Positions 1 through 11,456 of a stretch of 64,000 nucleotides of DNA are shown here, one piece after another. Where the stretch lies: assembly GCA_002749535.1 (NCBI GenBank), contig MZZL01000408.1, forward strand, positions 1,231,465 to 1,295,464. The letters are read 5' to 3'. Every line of letters starts with the position of its first letter. The stretch's first letter is position 1. The notes under the pieces were generated by a model, which did no database searches, was not told where the DNA came from, and worked only from the letters and a program-made list of their open reading frames with translations. The stretch is from Apophysomyces variabilis. Lineage: Eukaryota > Mucoromycota > Mucoromycetes > Mucorales > Mucoraceae. Both the position numbers and the translations under genes were made by a program.

Positions 1-400
1 AGGCACAAGGGTAAACACACACAAAAAAAAGGGAGGAGGGGATTATGCCCCTTGAGAGATGTTCACGGCATGGCAGAAACTTAATAACATATGGCTATTT
101 TGGTAGGACTTCTCGAGTGCTATTGCTTTGACACAAAAACTGATATTTGGTAAAGGCGTCGGTCGCAGCTCCTCCAAATCAGGAAGTATGTTAAAATCAC
201 AAGAGAAAAAGAGAGCGGGACAAGATCCTCAATAACCTTTGTATTTTCCATTCGCTTTGCTTTTTAGGTCGTCATTCCTCCTCTCAACCTTCGCAACATA
301 CAACTAAACTATCAAGCAAAGGTTTATAAGAAAAAAACAAACGAAAAACTTTCCTGATCGACATTCTCACGCAAATCTATCTTTTTTAACCTCTGTCCAG

Positions 401-1170
401 ACAAGATTCCATTGATCATTGTACCCGCCGCTCCAACCGCCAAACTTACCCTGTATAATATCAAACAATTTTTGGAAGAGTCAAAGTATGAAAGAGATAA
501 GGAAACAGCGATAGATGGGAAGCTGATGATGCACACACCTCTTTTCAGGTTTGTAGATTCCCAGACACTGCGTGAATCGGGTGTACGAAAACCTGAACAA
601 GTAACTGTTGAACGACGCAAACCCGATGGCCAGATTGTGCCTTATCATGTGGTGGACTCTATTGTAAATCTCAAGCAAAGCGACTGGTACAAACCAACTT
701 CTGCTATGATTTATATCTTAATTTTTTAACCTAAATCAAGGGACCGTGTCTGCTGCGTCTTTGTTACTGGCCAGGCTTGGCAATTCAAAGGTTGGAAATG
801 GGAACGACCGTTAGAGTTATTCCAACATGGTAAGATCCCAGTTGGCATGTTTTTACTATCAGCAATCGGTCGACATTAAACTGCTTCTTCAGTCAAAGGT
901 TTTTATCCGAGGTGGGACGGAACTACTGTGGAAGGGCAAGCGCGTAACTGGGCCGTTGCAGATGTAGAGGTTAGTATCGCTGAGATACAAAAACAGAGAG
1001 AAGAGGAAAACAAGGGTTGGGTTTCTTGTCAAAACAGTTTGGCTGACATATATTCTCTTTTCCCTCAGATCAACCGGAATTGGCGACATATGGACCGTGC
1101 CAGCGTGGCACAATTGTGGGATCAGATAGATAGATATAACGCAAATCACAAGTCATTTCTCAACTATTAA
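401..1170 (+). CDS. CDC73: Cdc73/parafibromin C-terminal domain (5' partial)
   Basis: The last four exons (401-686, 741-829, 893-969, 1069-1170) encode the Ras-like C-terminal domain of Cdc73, a subunit of the Paf1 complex that travels with RNA polymerase II in the nucleus and supports elongation and histone marking. Recognisable pieces are IIVPAAPTAKLTLYN at the start, the VCCVFVTGQAWQFKGW core and the final WDQIDRYNANHKSF, which match the order in human parafibromin. All three introns are short GT-AG and keep frame. The N-terminal half is missing: the 3' splice site at 399-400 shows that upstream exons exist, and a Ser/Lys-rich stretch around 147-227 could be part of the linker, but I could not find a good donor joining it. 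The gene is convergent with the permease that ends at 1397. Confidence 0.85.
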
Positions 1171-1396
1171 TTCGTGCACCATAAAAACAAAAGAAGGATT
1201 AAGTACTCTTGTCGGTATTTATTGTCGATTACCATCTTAGGGTCGAAACGGATTTAAGTCAATAAATCTGTCTTTCTATACAGAACGGTTTGACGGTTTG
1301 GATATAAGAATACAACAGTAAATGAAAATGAAATAGTCTGTATTTCTTTTTTGGAATCATGTAATTGGTAGGAAGGTAGAGGATGATCTTTTTTTT

Positions 1397-2780
1397 TTAA
1401 TTCAGTAATGGCTGTCGTTGGCCTTCATCGTCGTCTTCTTCTCGTTCTTCAAATTGAGCGCTCTTCTTTCGTCTTGCACCACAGCAGCAGATCACATAAG
1501 TAAACAGGGACCAGATATCGAGCAGGATGCGTTTGATGTCACCGAACAGGCTCGCACGGGCATTGATGATGCGTTCTGGGCGGAGTCTGTGACGGTTGTC
1601 GATCATGATGCGAATGCAGACCTTTTTGGAATTAGTTTAGAATAGACTTTTTCTCTTTGGCTATGGATGTTTGGAACTTACCACCACCGCACTCAATACA
1701 CCCAGGGCTGTACTGGCCGAAATCAAAAACATAATCACTTGTTGATATCGCACCGCGTTCATGACGTTAGATCCCGCCAGAATCTGACCTGTCATCATGC
1801 CAGGGATGGAGATCAACCCAATCACAGACATTTGGTTGATGGTCGGCAACATGGCCAATCGAACCGCTTCCACAGCAATAGATTGCCCGGCTTCCCACCG
1901 GCTCGCACCAAATGCCAGGTATGTTTCAATTTGTTCTTTGTGGGTACCCACACTCGAAAGACAACTGCTGAGGGCCACTGCCATGCCACTCATCAGATTA
2001 CCCAAAAGCATCCCCATTGTTGGAATAAACGTCTCGGGAACCCAAAATGGTTCTTGCTGCATCGCCCATTTTGAGCCGATGATACCGATCAATAATGTCG
2101 AACAACCTGTTGACACCAATACCGACAGAAACTAAGAATATGCATGCCAGATAGGAAAAAAAAGAGTAAGATTTTTTCTTTTTCCTTTTCAATTGGATAA
2201 GTTAAAAAGCCATACCATGCCTCGGTACGATTGTTTGGATTTGTTATATACAGTTTCATACGATCCAAGAATAATCAGTACGCCTGGGATAAAAAAAAAA
2301 AAAGGAAAGAATAAGTGTTGGTTGGTATAAACCGAAATTCAAAAGAGATCCTGGGAATCTTACATGTCATCAATAAAATGATAGCTGGATGCCTGGCTCG
2401 AAACACATCTTCCAAGATGTACCCCTATTATTTTTCTGTGTTAAGAAGACACACAAACTTGTAAAATTCCCTTTATCACTGCATTACCATAATTGTCAAC
2501 TGAACAAGGCAACGAACAGATGCAACGATAAGGGATTTCTCCAGCCGTAAACCCAGTACGAGAGAAAGTAGACCTAATTGATTATGGTTATGAATACGAC
2601 TGTTATTGTTATTGTTACTATTGTTGTTGAATGGACCCTACAATTGAATATTATGAATCCAGACGCAAGAGCGACATTGAACCAAGTCAGGTTTGGTGTT
2701 TGTGAACCATTAGGAGCCCCAACGTAGGTCTCATTAGTGGCCAACCCCGTAGCCTCAAGAATGTAAGAGGACAATGGCAT
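1397..2780 (-). CDS. UPF0014 (FetB/ALS3-like) membrane permease
   Basis: Six exons (2780-2642, 2573-2488, 2424-2364, 2283-2216, 2131-1682, 1621-1397) give a 342-residue multi-pass membrane protein. The family signature is clear: GLRLEKSLIVASVRCLVQLT after the first helix, then ALSSCLSSVGTHKEQIETYL and the Gly-rich ISIPGMMTGQILAG segment. UPF0014 includes bacterial FetB, which pairs with the ATPase FetA in metal export, and plant ALS3/STAR2, linked to aluminium tolerance. No ATPase gene lies nearby. The N-terminus has an extracellular or luminal NxT/NxS-rich stretch (NETY, NGSQ, NLTW) before the first helix, suggesting glycosylation. The C-terminus is a cytosolic-type tail with a Cys cluster (CCCGARRKK) and acidic residues. 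The family is sure; the substrate is not. Confidence 0.85.
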
Positions 2781-5180
2781 AGTGTCTTTCTGGAAAGAAA
2801 GAAGACAAAGTTGCGCGGGCTATCGGTGAAAGAAAGAGAGAAAAACTTGAAACTTTTTTTTTATTATATTCTAATCTATTTGGTAACACTTCCCGATCCC
2901 ACCACACACTGAACGGCGATTGTGATGTCATCGCTCGGTTACATTTTTATTCTTCTCTTTTTTTTTTTTAGTGCTTTTCAATTCCTTTATTCTTACGCTT
3001 CTTGATGGAGAATGAACTTTTCGCCCTACCGAATGTTGTGTTTGTATGGATGGAGATAAATGGATGAACACAAACAGAGAGAAGGAAGGAGAAGAAGTAA
3101 AGACTCCGGAAACCTCCGCCACCCTTTGTTTGGAAAGGAAGGGTGTTACGGATCGTTTCATCGCTGCATTTTGTTGTTGTTTTTGTCCCCGAAAAATCAT
3201 TTAAGTTTACCATTATTTTGTTTTTCTTTTTCTCATCATCTCATCTACAGAAGATTACATTACTGATATTTAAAATGATGATTGGAGATACTAAGCATCT
3301 AGGGTTGAATTGACCCTCACTTGATTGATGGCTCGTCCCGTTGTATGGATCGGGAAACACGAAGAAGGGCACACCGACACACGGATGTCAGTATCGGAAC
3401 CCTTTCCTTTTTGCCATCCGTTCAATTCAAGTCACTGGGCAAATCCATTTTTTATTTTACCCCGTGGCCATAGTGTCTTTGCTCATGGACCACATGGATA
3501 AATGAAATTTGTGTGTTCCACACACCCCCAGATCTGTAAAAAGAAACCCTCTCTTTTTCCTATTTTGATGGTAATCCTTTACCGATTGGATTTGGCATGA
3601 TTTCCTCCCGAATCTTAAAACCCAGATAACAGGACACTGATCTTTTTCATGCAGAAGCAATGGTTCCTTGATGAAGCCATTCTTGGAACCTGCAGTTCGC
3701 AAATGTTTTTTCTTGAGAGCAGCTTAAGGACAATTAAGCCTGATAAAATGGGTGGGGCAGTTGTAGAGTCTTTGCCGTATCAAAATGTAATCGTTTTTGT
3801 TTTAGCTTATCGTTCATTTATCAGGTCGACATCTTTTTCATTTAGGCAGACTCCTTATCTGCTTCGGTCTTGTGCTGTTCTCTAAAAAGCTTTGTCTTCA
3901 ATTGAGAAAAGGAAATGATGAATTCTGATTTAGTATGTTGATATGACTATGATTGAGTAATGGTTATCGAACTAATCACATAGTAAAGGGATCGGATTCT
4001 AATATCCATAGCAAAGATGACGAATGGGGGATTCCCATGTGGCCCTATCTGCCAAACAGGTCCGGTCCATGCAAGGTTGATCCAGTGGTAGTGCATATGT
4101 TTGTGTCATGTGGATGGGAGATCGATGCTGTATGTTTTGACTAGATCTAGTCCATTTCTGGCGTCAGTAGTTTAAAGCGATAGATTGCTTCTATAGATAA
4201 GTTACTACTTTCTTGCATTCATTTCTTTCTATACATATTCTTAAAGCGCTATAATACGATAATGGCTCCTGTGAGAAATTAATACCCGTTGCTATTGTCC
4301 GGTGGCTACGAGTATGGTCCTACTATCTTTACATAATGATTTCTAACCCAGACACATCTTTTGGCCCATTTTTGTGAATATTTTTAATTGTTAGCGAGAG
4401 CAACACCATATAAAACGATCATCTTTTGGTGTCTTTTTTATTTTTCCTCTTTTGGCTGCAACATGGGAAATCGCCAAACCATGATGCGTTTTGGATATCC
4501 CCAAGCACAACATCTGATTTAAATTAATGTGTCACCGGCTAAAGAACAGATAAAATAGATGCGAGTTAGCAAGTGTAAGTGGCAACCCATACTTACTCAG
4601 CGAACATTGTTGTGTAAGACTTGGCGAGAGAGTAAAAACATTCAGTTACCATGGTACTGGCATAGTTATACAGTACTCCACTAAAAACAGAGAGGAAACC
4701 GATGAAAAATTTGGATAAAGCGTGTTAGTCTTATCCTTATCGATGAATGACAACATTTCGACCTCGCTAATGGAAGATTAAATATACAAGAATCTGTGTA
4801 TGAAAACAAGTAAAGCAGAAGGGAAATCACAAATTTTTGAGAGGAACCTACTCTCAGGGTGGTACGCATGAACCAGGTAATGCAAACTTTGTGCTACATA
4901 CAGCTTGAGCTTTTTGTCTTTTCCTAATAGCAGCGAATCTGGACTTTTAGGACAACGCAACAATTGCATGGAAATGGAATAGATGTAGGCGTGAAGGATG
5001 TCTTTATTGTAAGCTTTGCTGTTGCAACACGAAAGGGGAAACAAGAAAAAGATGACATGTTAAGAAGCAAAAAGGGGACAAGATTGATGCTGTAGGGAAT
5101 AACTTGGTTGCTACTTTTTTTACGAGATTAATAGGCAAAATTTGCAAAGAAAAAAATGTATAATCAAACATGATTTAGAA
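2781..5180. other. Intergenic, no supported gene
   Basis: This 2.4-kb stretch lies between the divergently placed permease start and the 3' end of beta-tubulin. It has only short ORFs with no recognisable domain. On the minus strand around 4600-4690 a short open segment reads like an exon (TMVTECFYSLAKSY) ending in a good GTAAGT donor, but no partner exon could be joined to it. A decayed gene is possible. Confidence 0.4.
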
Positions 5181-6803
5181 TTATTCCTCATCCATGGGCA
5201 TGTCATCTTCGACTTCTTCACCGTATTCTTCTTCATAATCTTCCTCGATGGTAGCTTCCTGGTACTGCTGGTACTCAGAAACAAGATCCTGCATGTTGGA
5301 TTCGGCTTCGGTGAACTCCATCTCATCCATGCCCTCGCCAGTGTACCAATGCAAGAAAGCCTTGCGTCTGAACATAGCCGTGAACTGTTCATTCACGCGC
5401 TTAAACAGATCCTGGATAGCGGTACTGTTACCAATGAAGGTACCAGACATTTTCAAGCCAACAGGAGGAATGTCACAAAGAGACGACTTGACGCTGTTAG
5501 GGATCCATTCAACAAAGTAAGAGGAGTTCTTTTGCTGAACAGCCAGCATTTGGTTTTCGACTTCCTTGGTAGACAGACGGCCACGGAAAATGGTAGCCAC
5601 TGTCAAGTAACGGCCATGACGAGGATCAGATGCAGCCATCATGTTGCGGGCATCGAACATCTGTGCTGTCAATTCAGGAACGCTCAAGTTGCGGTATTGC
5701 TGGGAGTTGAATGCTGTAAGAGGTGCAACACCAACCATGAAAAAGTGGAGACGAGGGAAAGGAACTAGTTGTATTTTGTCAGTCTTTTCAAGTTCTTTTT
5801 GCTTCGTGTTTCGCATTGCTAATATTTCCTTTGACACATACCCATGTTGACACAGAGTTTTCGGAGATCCGAGTTGAGCTGACCGGGGAAACGCAAGCTG
5901 GTCGACACACCAGCCATGACAGCAGACACAAGCTGGTTGAGCTCGCCATAGGCAGGGTTAGTCAGCTTGAGTGTTCTGAAGCAGATATCATACAAAGCTT
6001 CGTTATCAATACAGAAAGTGGCATCGCAGTTCTCGACAAGCTGATGCACTGACAAGACGGCATTGTAAGGTTCAACGACGGTATCGGAGACCTTAGGCGA
6101 AGGGACGACGGAGTAAGTGCTCAAGATTCTGTCAGGGTACTCCTCACGAATCTTGGATAACAAGAGAGAACCAAGACCGGAACCAGTACCTCCGCCAAGC
6201 GAATGGCAAAGTTGGAAACCTTGGAGGCAGTCGGTATTTTCTGCTTCTTTACGGACAACATCCATAATCGGCTCGACCAATTCTGCACCTTCGGTATAGT
6301 AACCCTTGGCCCACGAGTTACCAGCGCCAGATTGAGCGTTGATGAAATTATCTGGGCGGAAGATTTTGCCATAGGTGCTGGCGCGGATAGCATCCATGGT
6401 AGCAGGCTCCAAGTCCACAAGGACAGCTCTGTAGTTAATGTGTCAGCACAATGCATGCTTTCCTCCAATTTATCGCGTTTGGTTACCTCGGCACATATTT
6501 TCCTTGGTAACCCTCATTGTAAAACACGTTGATACGTTCCAATTGCAAGTCATTGTCACCGCAGTAGTTGCCATTGGGGTCAATACCGTGCTCTGCACTG
6601 ATGGTTTCCCAAAATTTTTGACCGACCTATGAGAAGAAGTTCTTTGTAAGCAACTACTATGAATTGATCCTATCTTTGACTTACTTGGTTACCACATTGA
6701 CCTAAGCAAAACAAGAAGAAAAACAAGGGAACAAGATAAATTGGCACACTCTTCTCAGTGAATTGTAGGTCTTACCAGCTTGAACGTGAATGATTTCTCT
6801 CAT
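5181..6803 (-). CDS. tub2: Beta-tubulin (divergent isotype)
   Basis: Five exons (6803-6776, 6701-6685, 6626-6487, 6428-5842, 5764-5181) encode 451 residues, the usual beta-tubulin length. The protein polymerises with alpha-tubulin into microtubules. It starts with the beta-tubulin autoregulatory peptide MREI, has the GTP-binding GGGTGSG loop at about 140-146, and the conserved [10 protein letters not shown] and [20 protein letters not shown] blocks, then a long acidic tail ([15 protein letters not shown]) where polyglutamylation normally occurs. It is clearly more divergent than typical fungal TUB2 (for example [15 protein letters not shown]). Counting from Met1, residue 167 is Tyr, 198 is Ala and 200 is Phe. 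The first two are states known from benzimidazole-resistant fungi and nematodes. Very small 5' exons (28 and 17 nt) are typical for fungal tubulin genes. Confidence 0.97.
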
Positions 6804-7941
6804 GATGAACGGAAGATTATGTTACGGTATTGGGAAAAAAAAAAGGATGGTGATTTTTTGGGCGCTTTAGGAGATACAGTTAGTTTAAAATAAATAGGGC
6901 GGGAGAATACATCATAGGCTCTTTTTTTTTCCTATTACTTACGAGGAGCAAGGAAGCAGACAAGGGATGAAAGGGAAAGTAAAAAGAGTGAAGAAAAGGG
7001 AAAAGGGCTGTGATATCGGAATGCCTTGCAAGAAAGAGTAAAAGCACTCAAAAAAAAACGTGGCATGCAGGCTGGACGTCACAGCATGATCGAATATGGA
7101 AATGGCACTCGTCTTCACGACATAAGCTTAAATCTTAAGAGGGAATGCAGCACTCGTACACACACGTGTGGTTGTATAACTCTGAACATATCGGCGAATT
7201 ATTTCGTTTGCTTTATAGCAGCGATCGCACCATACAGACAATCGCTCCGCTTTGATATGAGAATCCGGAGTATCAAATCGGATACTTTAAAAGACCAAGG
7301 TAAGATAAAAGGCACAGTAAAGAAAGCCCTCCTGATACTCTCCTGCATTCTGTTTTAGACGCCTTATATATTTCGTTTTGTTTAAAGAAATATACACAGT
7401 CAAAAAGGATGCAAAAAGTTAGCAAAATTCCTGTCATACTTTTTGATTCGGTTAAGGCATTGACTGCAGACGTTCCTCGTCTTCAGGAAATTTTCCGCAA
7501 GTTAACAAGAAGGGAAAAAGTTATCCGGCAATGCTCAAAGATTCGCATCAGTACGTTTGGATAGCAAAAAAGAAAATAAGGGGTCCGCTATGATCGCATA
7601 GATCTAGGTCAAAACAACTCTGCCGGAAGGATTCTCCCATTCGGGCCTTTTTCCTTGTCAATCTTCAGTAACAAAATAACAACGATACTGGAAATCTGCT
7701 TTCAAAAGTGAGAGATACGTTGAGAACTAACATGTTAAAAATGCAGTTTTGTCATATAGTCACAGTTTGCAGTTCTGAAATGAAGCTTTCTGTCTTTGGA
7801 GACAAAAGCAAAAAATTTCATTATCAAAGGTAACAAGATATTTCACAACATCCTTTTCAAACAGGAAAAGAAAATTGATATTCATATTTTAATCCATGAC
7901 ACAAGCGTCGGAACATTTGTTTCATGAATGTTATTGTTCGC
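6804..7941. other. Beta-tubulin upstream region
   Basis: This 1.1-kb gap is the tubulin promoter side and the downstream flank of the RNA-binding protein gene that ends at 7942. Pyrimidine/purine-biased tracts lie at about 6900-7010. The longest ORF (7026-7358, +) has no recognisable domain and I do not call it. Confidence 0.4.
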
Positions 7942-10066
7942 TTAGTACGGCCTGTAATGATGTTGGTTTCGTGTGCTTTGTGACGCATGCACAGCACCTC
8001 CAGCACCTCCGTTGTAACCACCACTTCCGCCATTTCCACTGTACCCACGCCCGGATCCATAGTCCGATGATCGATCCCGAGTTTCTCTGCCATATCGTCT
8101 GTCATCGTTCCTCAGGCGGTTATCATCATCATTGTCGTTCCGGTAATCGTTGTCTGGTCCATCGTCGTTTCTTTGACTGCCTTGTGAACCGCTTTCACTA
8201 TAACCTTGTTGCATATTATTGTAACCATAACCACCACCAGAACCACCACCAGAATTTCCTCCTCCACCACTTCCGCCACGACCGTAATAGCCCATGTATC
8301 CGCCTCTGCCATAATAAGCAGCGGCCATATTGTAACCGCCGTAACCACCGTACATGTTGCCATACATATTGCCGAAACCATAACCACCGCGGCCGCTTCC
8401 TCCTCCGCTTCCTCCTCCTGCAGGACTACCGTACGCAGCGCCTGCATAGCGGCTGTTGGGCATGTATCCGCCTCGACCGACAGGTCCACTAAAGCTGGGA
8501 TTGAATCCACCTGGGCCCCCACGCATTTGTCTTGATTTTGGCATAGCTTTCTTCACTTCAATCTATATCCATTAACCCGTTTGATGTCAGCAGTAGTTAA
8601 GCAATTTATGACTGAACTTTACCGGTTTATTCTTAATGGTCAAATTCGTATGTCTCAATGCCTCATCTACGCCATCACTACTTTCAAACGTAATGAAGCC
8701 AAAACCGCGCGGTCTTCCCGTTTCACGATCACTCATCAATGTCGCATCGATAACCTTGCCAAACTGTGAGAAAAACTCGCGGAATCCCTCCTCATCTACG
8801 TCAGGAGCAATACCACCGACAAAGATTTTCTCTGTTTTGTCTTGTTCTTCGCGAGGAATGGCGCGTTTAGGATCAATCTATACTTATTAGTCAGCTATGT
8901 CTAACAGGAGAATCTTGTTGAAGTACTCTTTTTCCATCCAGATAATGATCCTGATTCACAATGTCGTCAATAACTGCAGGATCGACCATGGTCAGAAATC
9001 CGAATCCACGCGATCTTCCTGTAGCAGGATCCCTCATGACTACACAATCTGCTACTTCACCGAACTGTGCAAAGTATTGCCGTAAAGATTCTATGATATG
9101 ATCAGGACTCATTCCTTCAAACAGCCTTGCGTTCATAAATCTTTTTTGGCTCCCTTCTCTAGCTCTTTCTCTTTTGTCTTTTTCTCTTTTTCTTTTCTTT
9201 GTTTGGACGAGACGCTTACCATCGGTCGTTTCCCAATTGAGACCTCCAATAAACATTTTTCTATATTTCGTATATGATATAACAAGAGAGAAAAAAAAAG
9301 AATAACGATTAACTTCTTGATCACTATCATCATTACCTAAATTCAACTAGACCTGACTTGCTATGACTGATGATTCTGGGGTCTAGCTATGCTCATAATC
9401 TTTTCTTTTTCTCTTTCCCACTTTTCCTTTTCTCTTTCTGTCTTTTTCTTCTCTCCCGCTATCCAAACAAACGAAAAAACTCTAATCGTTTGGCGACACT
9501 GCCTTTCTCTCGCTAATTTAGGAAAAGAAAACTTACCCTTCGTCCTGATTCGCAGCACTAGCAACAGACGGCGACTTGCGATAACCGCTACCTTCTTCAT
9601 CACTACCAAAAGAAGGCTGTTGTTGTTGCTGTTGTTGTTGCTGTTGTTGCTGACGCATATGTCGTTGCATCATTTGTTGCATCTGATACGGATTGGTCAT
9701 CTGCTGGAAGTTACGATACATCGCATATTGATAAGGGTTGCCCTGGAATCCAGCCCAGTTGGGCATCATTGACATCATTGCTTGTTGCTGTGGTGTAAAT
9801 CCCATTTCTTCTTGATTATCATTGCCTTGCTCCTGATCATAATCATCAAGTTCCCTTTGTTGATCATCACCTGGACCTTGCATACTGCTGGGTCTTTCTT
9901 CCTCACGCGTCCGATCATCGGACATGATTTGTCCTGATCTTGGCTGAGGAGGCTCATTGGTACTTATTTCTTTGTAATCGTCTGCATAGATATCTGCATT
10001 TGTATAAGAATCCTCCTTAGCTCCGTTATAAACATTGTAAAGCTCATCATCAAAATCGTCCGCCAT
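7942..10066 (-). CDS. Hrp1/DAZAP1-like hnRNP, two RRMs
   Basis: Five exons (10066-9537, 9260-9220, 9090-8927, 8877-8623, 8562-7942) encode 536 residues. An acidic, Gln-rich N-terminus with a 12-Gln run is followed by RRM1 (RNP2 MFIGGL, RNP1 RGFGFLTM), the linker DGKRIDPKRAIPREEQDK, RRM2 (RNP2 IFVGGI, RNP1 RGFGFITF) and a long Gly/Tyr/Arg-rich C-terminus with RGG-type repeats and a Q/N-containing end. This layout and the DPKRAIPR linker match yeast Hrp1/Nab4 and animal DAZAP1/Musashi-type hnRNPs, which bind mRNA 3' ends and shuttle between nucleus and cytoplasm. The RGG tail is a likely arginine-methylation site. The second intron (9219-9091) is 129 bp, a multiple of three, and has no stop, so its retention would insert 43 residues in RRM1. 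Confidence 0.9.
9617..9652 (-). repeat. Poly-glutamine codon run
   Basis: Twelve consecutive Gln codons (CAA/CAG mixed) in the first exon of the Hrp1-like gene, next to other Gln/Met-rich sequence. The mixed codons make slippage less likely than in a pure repeat. Confidence 0.9.
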
Positions 10067-10863
10067 CGTGGTTTAAAGCGTAAAGGGAAGATGTGACGCT
10101 CCCAAAGTTTGATAGCAAAACAAATGACATTCTATGCCAAAATCGGAGATTCAATTTGATGACGTATAGCAAGTTTCCACGCCAATTTCTACGGTTGATG
10201 CGATCCGGATCAACGGCTCCCAGGCGTGACTCCATGTCCGAGCTTTGTATAACTTCCAGCCGTCCATGAGTCGTTCAAGCGATAATGCAACAGTTTTTAT
10301 GCAAGAAGAGCAAATGGACAGTGTTAGAGAAAGAATAGAGATAAATATTAATAGCAAGATAAACAATGGGATAAAGTTGTTCTTTGTTCATAAGCGTTGC
10401 TAATCAATTAGATGTAGTCCGGTTCAATGGCCCAAAATTCTGTCCAGCCGGTATTGAAAACGGGTGCGGTTACTTTTGGTCCAGAGTGTTATGGCTCATA
10501 AGAAAAACGCTACAAATTATGCAATCCTTCTTGATGAAGAATGGATAAATAACGATACAGAGGGAGTTACCCAGGGAAATAGGATTTATTGGTCGTTTAG
10601 ACGCCTACCTGATTTATCCATCAATGCTGGACGTGCAGAGATGGATCGAATAGACCCAAGAAACTGAAACAAAACTCTTCCGATGAAATGCCACTGTAAG
10701 CAATCATGTAGAAGACTTTCTTATGTCTTCTTGACATGTTCTTGGGTAAAAGCATTCGAATATTCAGTTTTTATTTCGGCTTTCAAGCTATACAAAACAA
10801 AACGTACTACATTCAACCAGTTAATAGAGTATAAACAAGAAATTTAGAGTGGTAAGTATCCGG
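10067..10863. other. Intergenic, no supported gene
   Basis: Upstream flank of the Hrp1-like gene and downstream flank of the SWIM protein gene. A 67-codon plus-strand ORF at 10464-10667 has no recognisable domain. Confidence 0.4.
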
Positions 10864-11456
10864 TTAAACGTTTGATGCGCTAACTCTCTCATCGATAAGC
10901 GATTGCAATCTGTTTGTGAGAGCCTGGATCTCTGAAAGCTCTTCGGGTTTGAAGGTATCAATGGCGCTTTCTACGGAAACGCATATACTTTTGAACCGTG
11001 ACATAACGCTGAGAGACTCCATCATTGCTTCATATGCATCGTCTGAGTCTTCTTCGGACCAACAATTGTCTATGTAATTATATGGGTCAACTGAAAGCTC
11101 GCCAAATAAAACAACGTTGATCCTATACCTGAAGCAATCTTCAGGTCAGGTTTGAAGCGCCGAACCAAGTACATGTGTTTGCAAGGTAATTCGCGCTTAG
11201 CAAAGTCTGGGCAATCACAGGATATCAGCATGCCCTCTTCTTCTTCAACTTCGTATTGTATCGAGGGGTCATTAAACGAATCGATCCGGAAGGTAACGTC
11301 ATCCGTCTCCTCATAATGAATAACGTGGATCATGTTACTCAATGACTCGATCGGCACCTCATTAGCAGAGTTCTCTCGTCTTCTTTGTTGTCGTCCAGTA
11401 GAGTATCCTCTGTTCCGTCTATGACGTTTCCTGCTCCAGTAGTAATCGTCATACAT
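10864..11456 (-). CDS. Small SWIM zinc-finger protein
   Basis: Two exons (11456-11129, 11069-10864) give 177 residues. The first 30 residues are Arg/Tyr-rich and basic. The core is a SWIM zinc finger, ISCDCPDFAKRELPCKHMYL, with the CxC...CxH ligand pattern. SWIM fingers occur in MULE/FAR1-type transposases, in SWS1-type recombination factors and in MEKK1-type ubiquitin ligases. The rest of the protein is acidic then helical (EELSEIQALTNRLQSLIDE), a possible coiled coil. No transposase catalytic domain is present, so this is either a stand-alone SWIM protein or a domesticated transposon fragment. The intron is GT-AG and both exons keep frame without stops, which argues for a working gene. The partner or target is unknown. 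Confidence 0.75.

Noticed and set aside
5142..5768. 208-codon plus-strand ORF
   Set aside because: It is the antisense of the beta-tubulin last exon; the minus strand codes a full tubulin.
7896..8535. Long plus-strand ORFs rich in His/Asn or Thr/Ile
   Set aside because: Antisense shadows of the Gly/Tyr-rich tail of the Hrp1-like gene.
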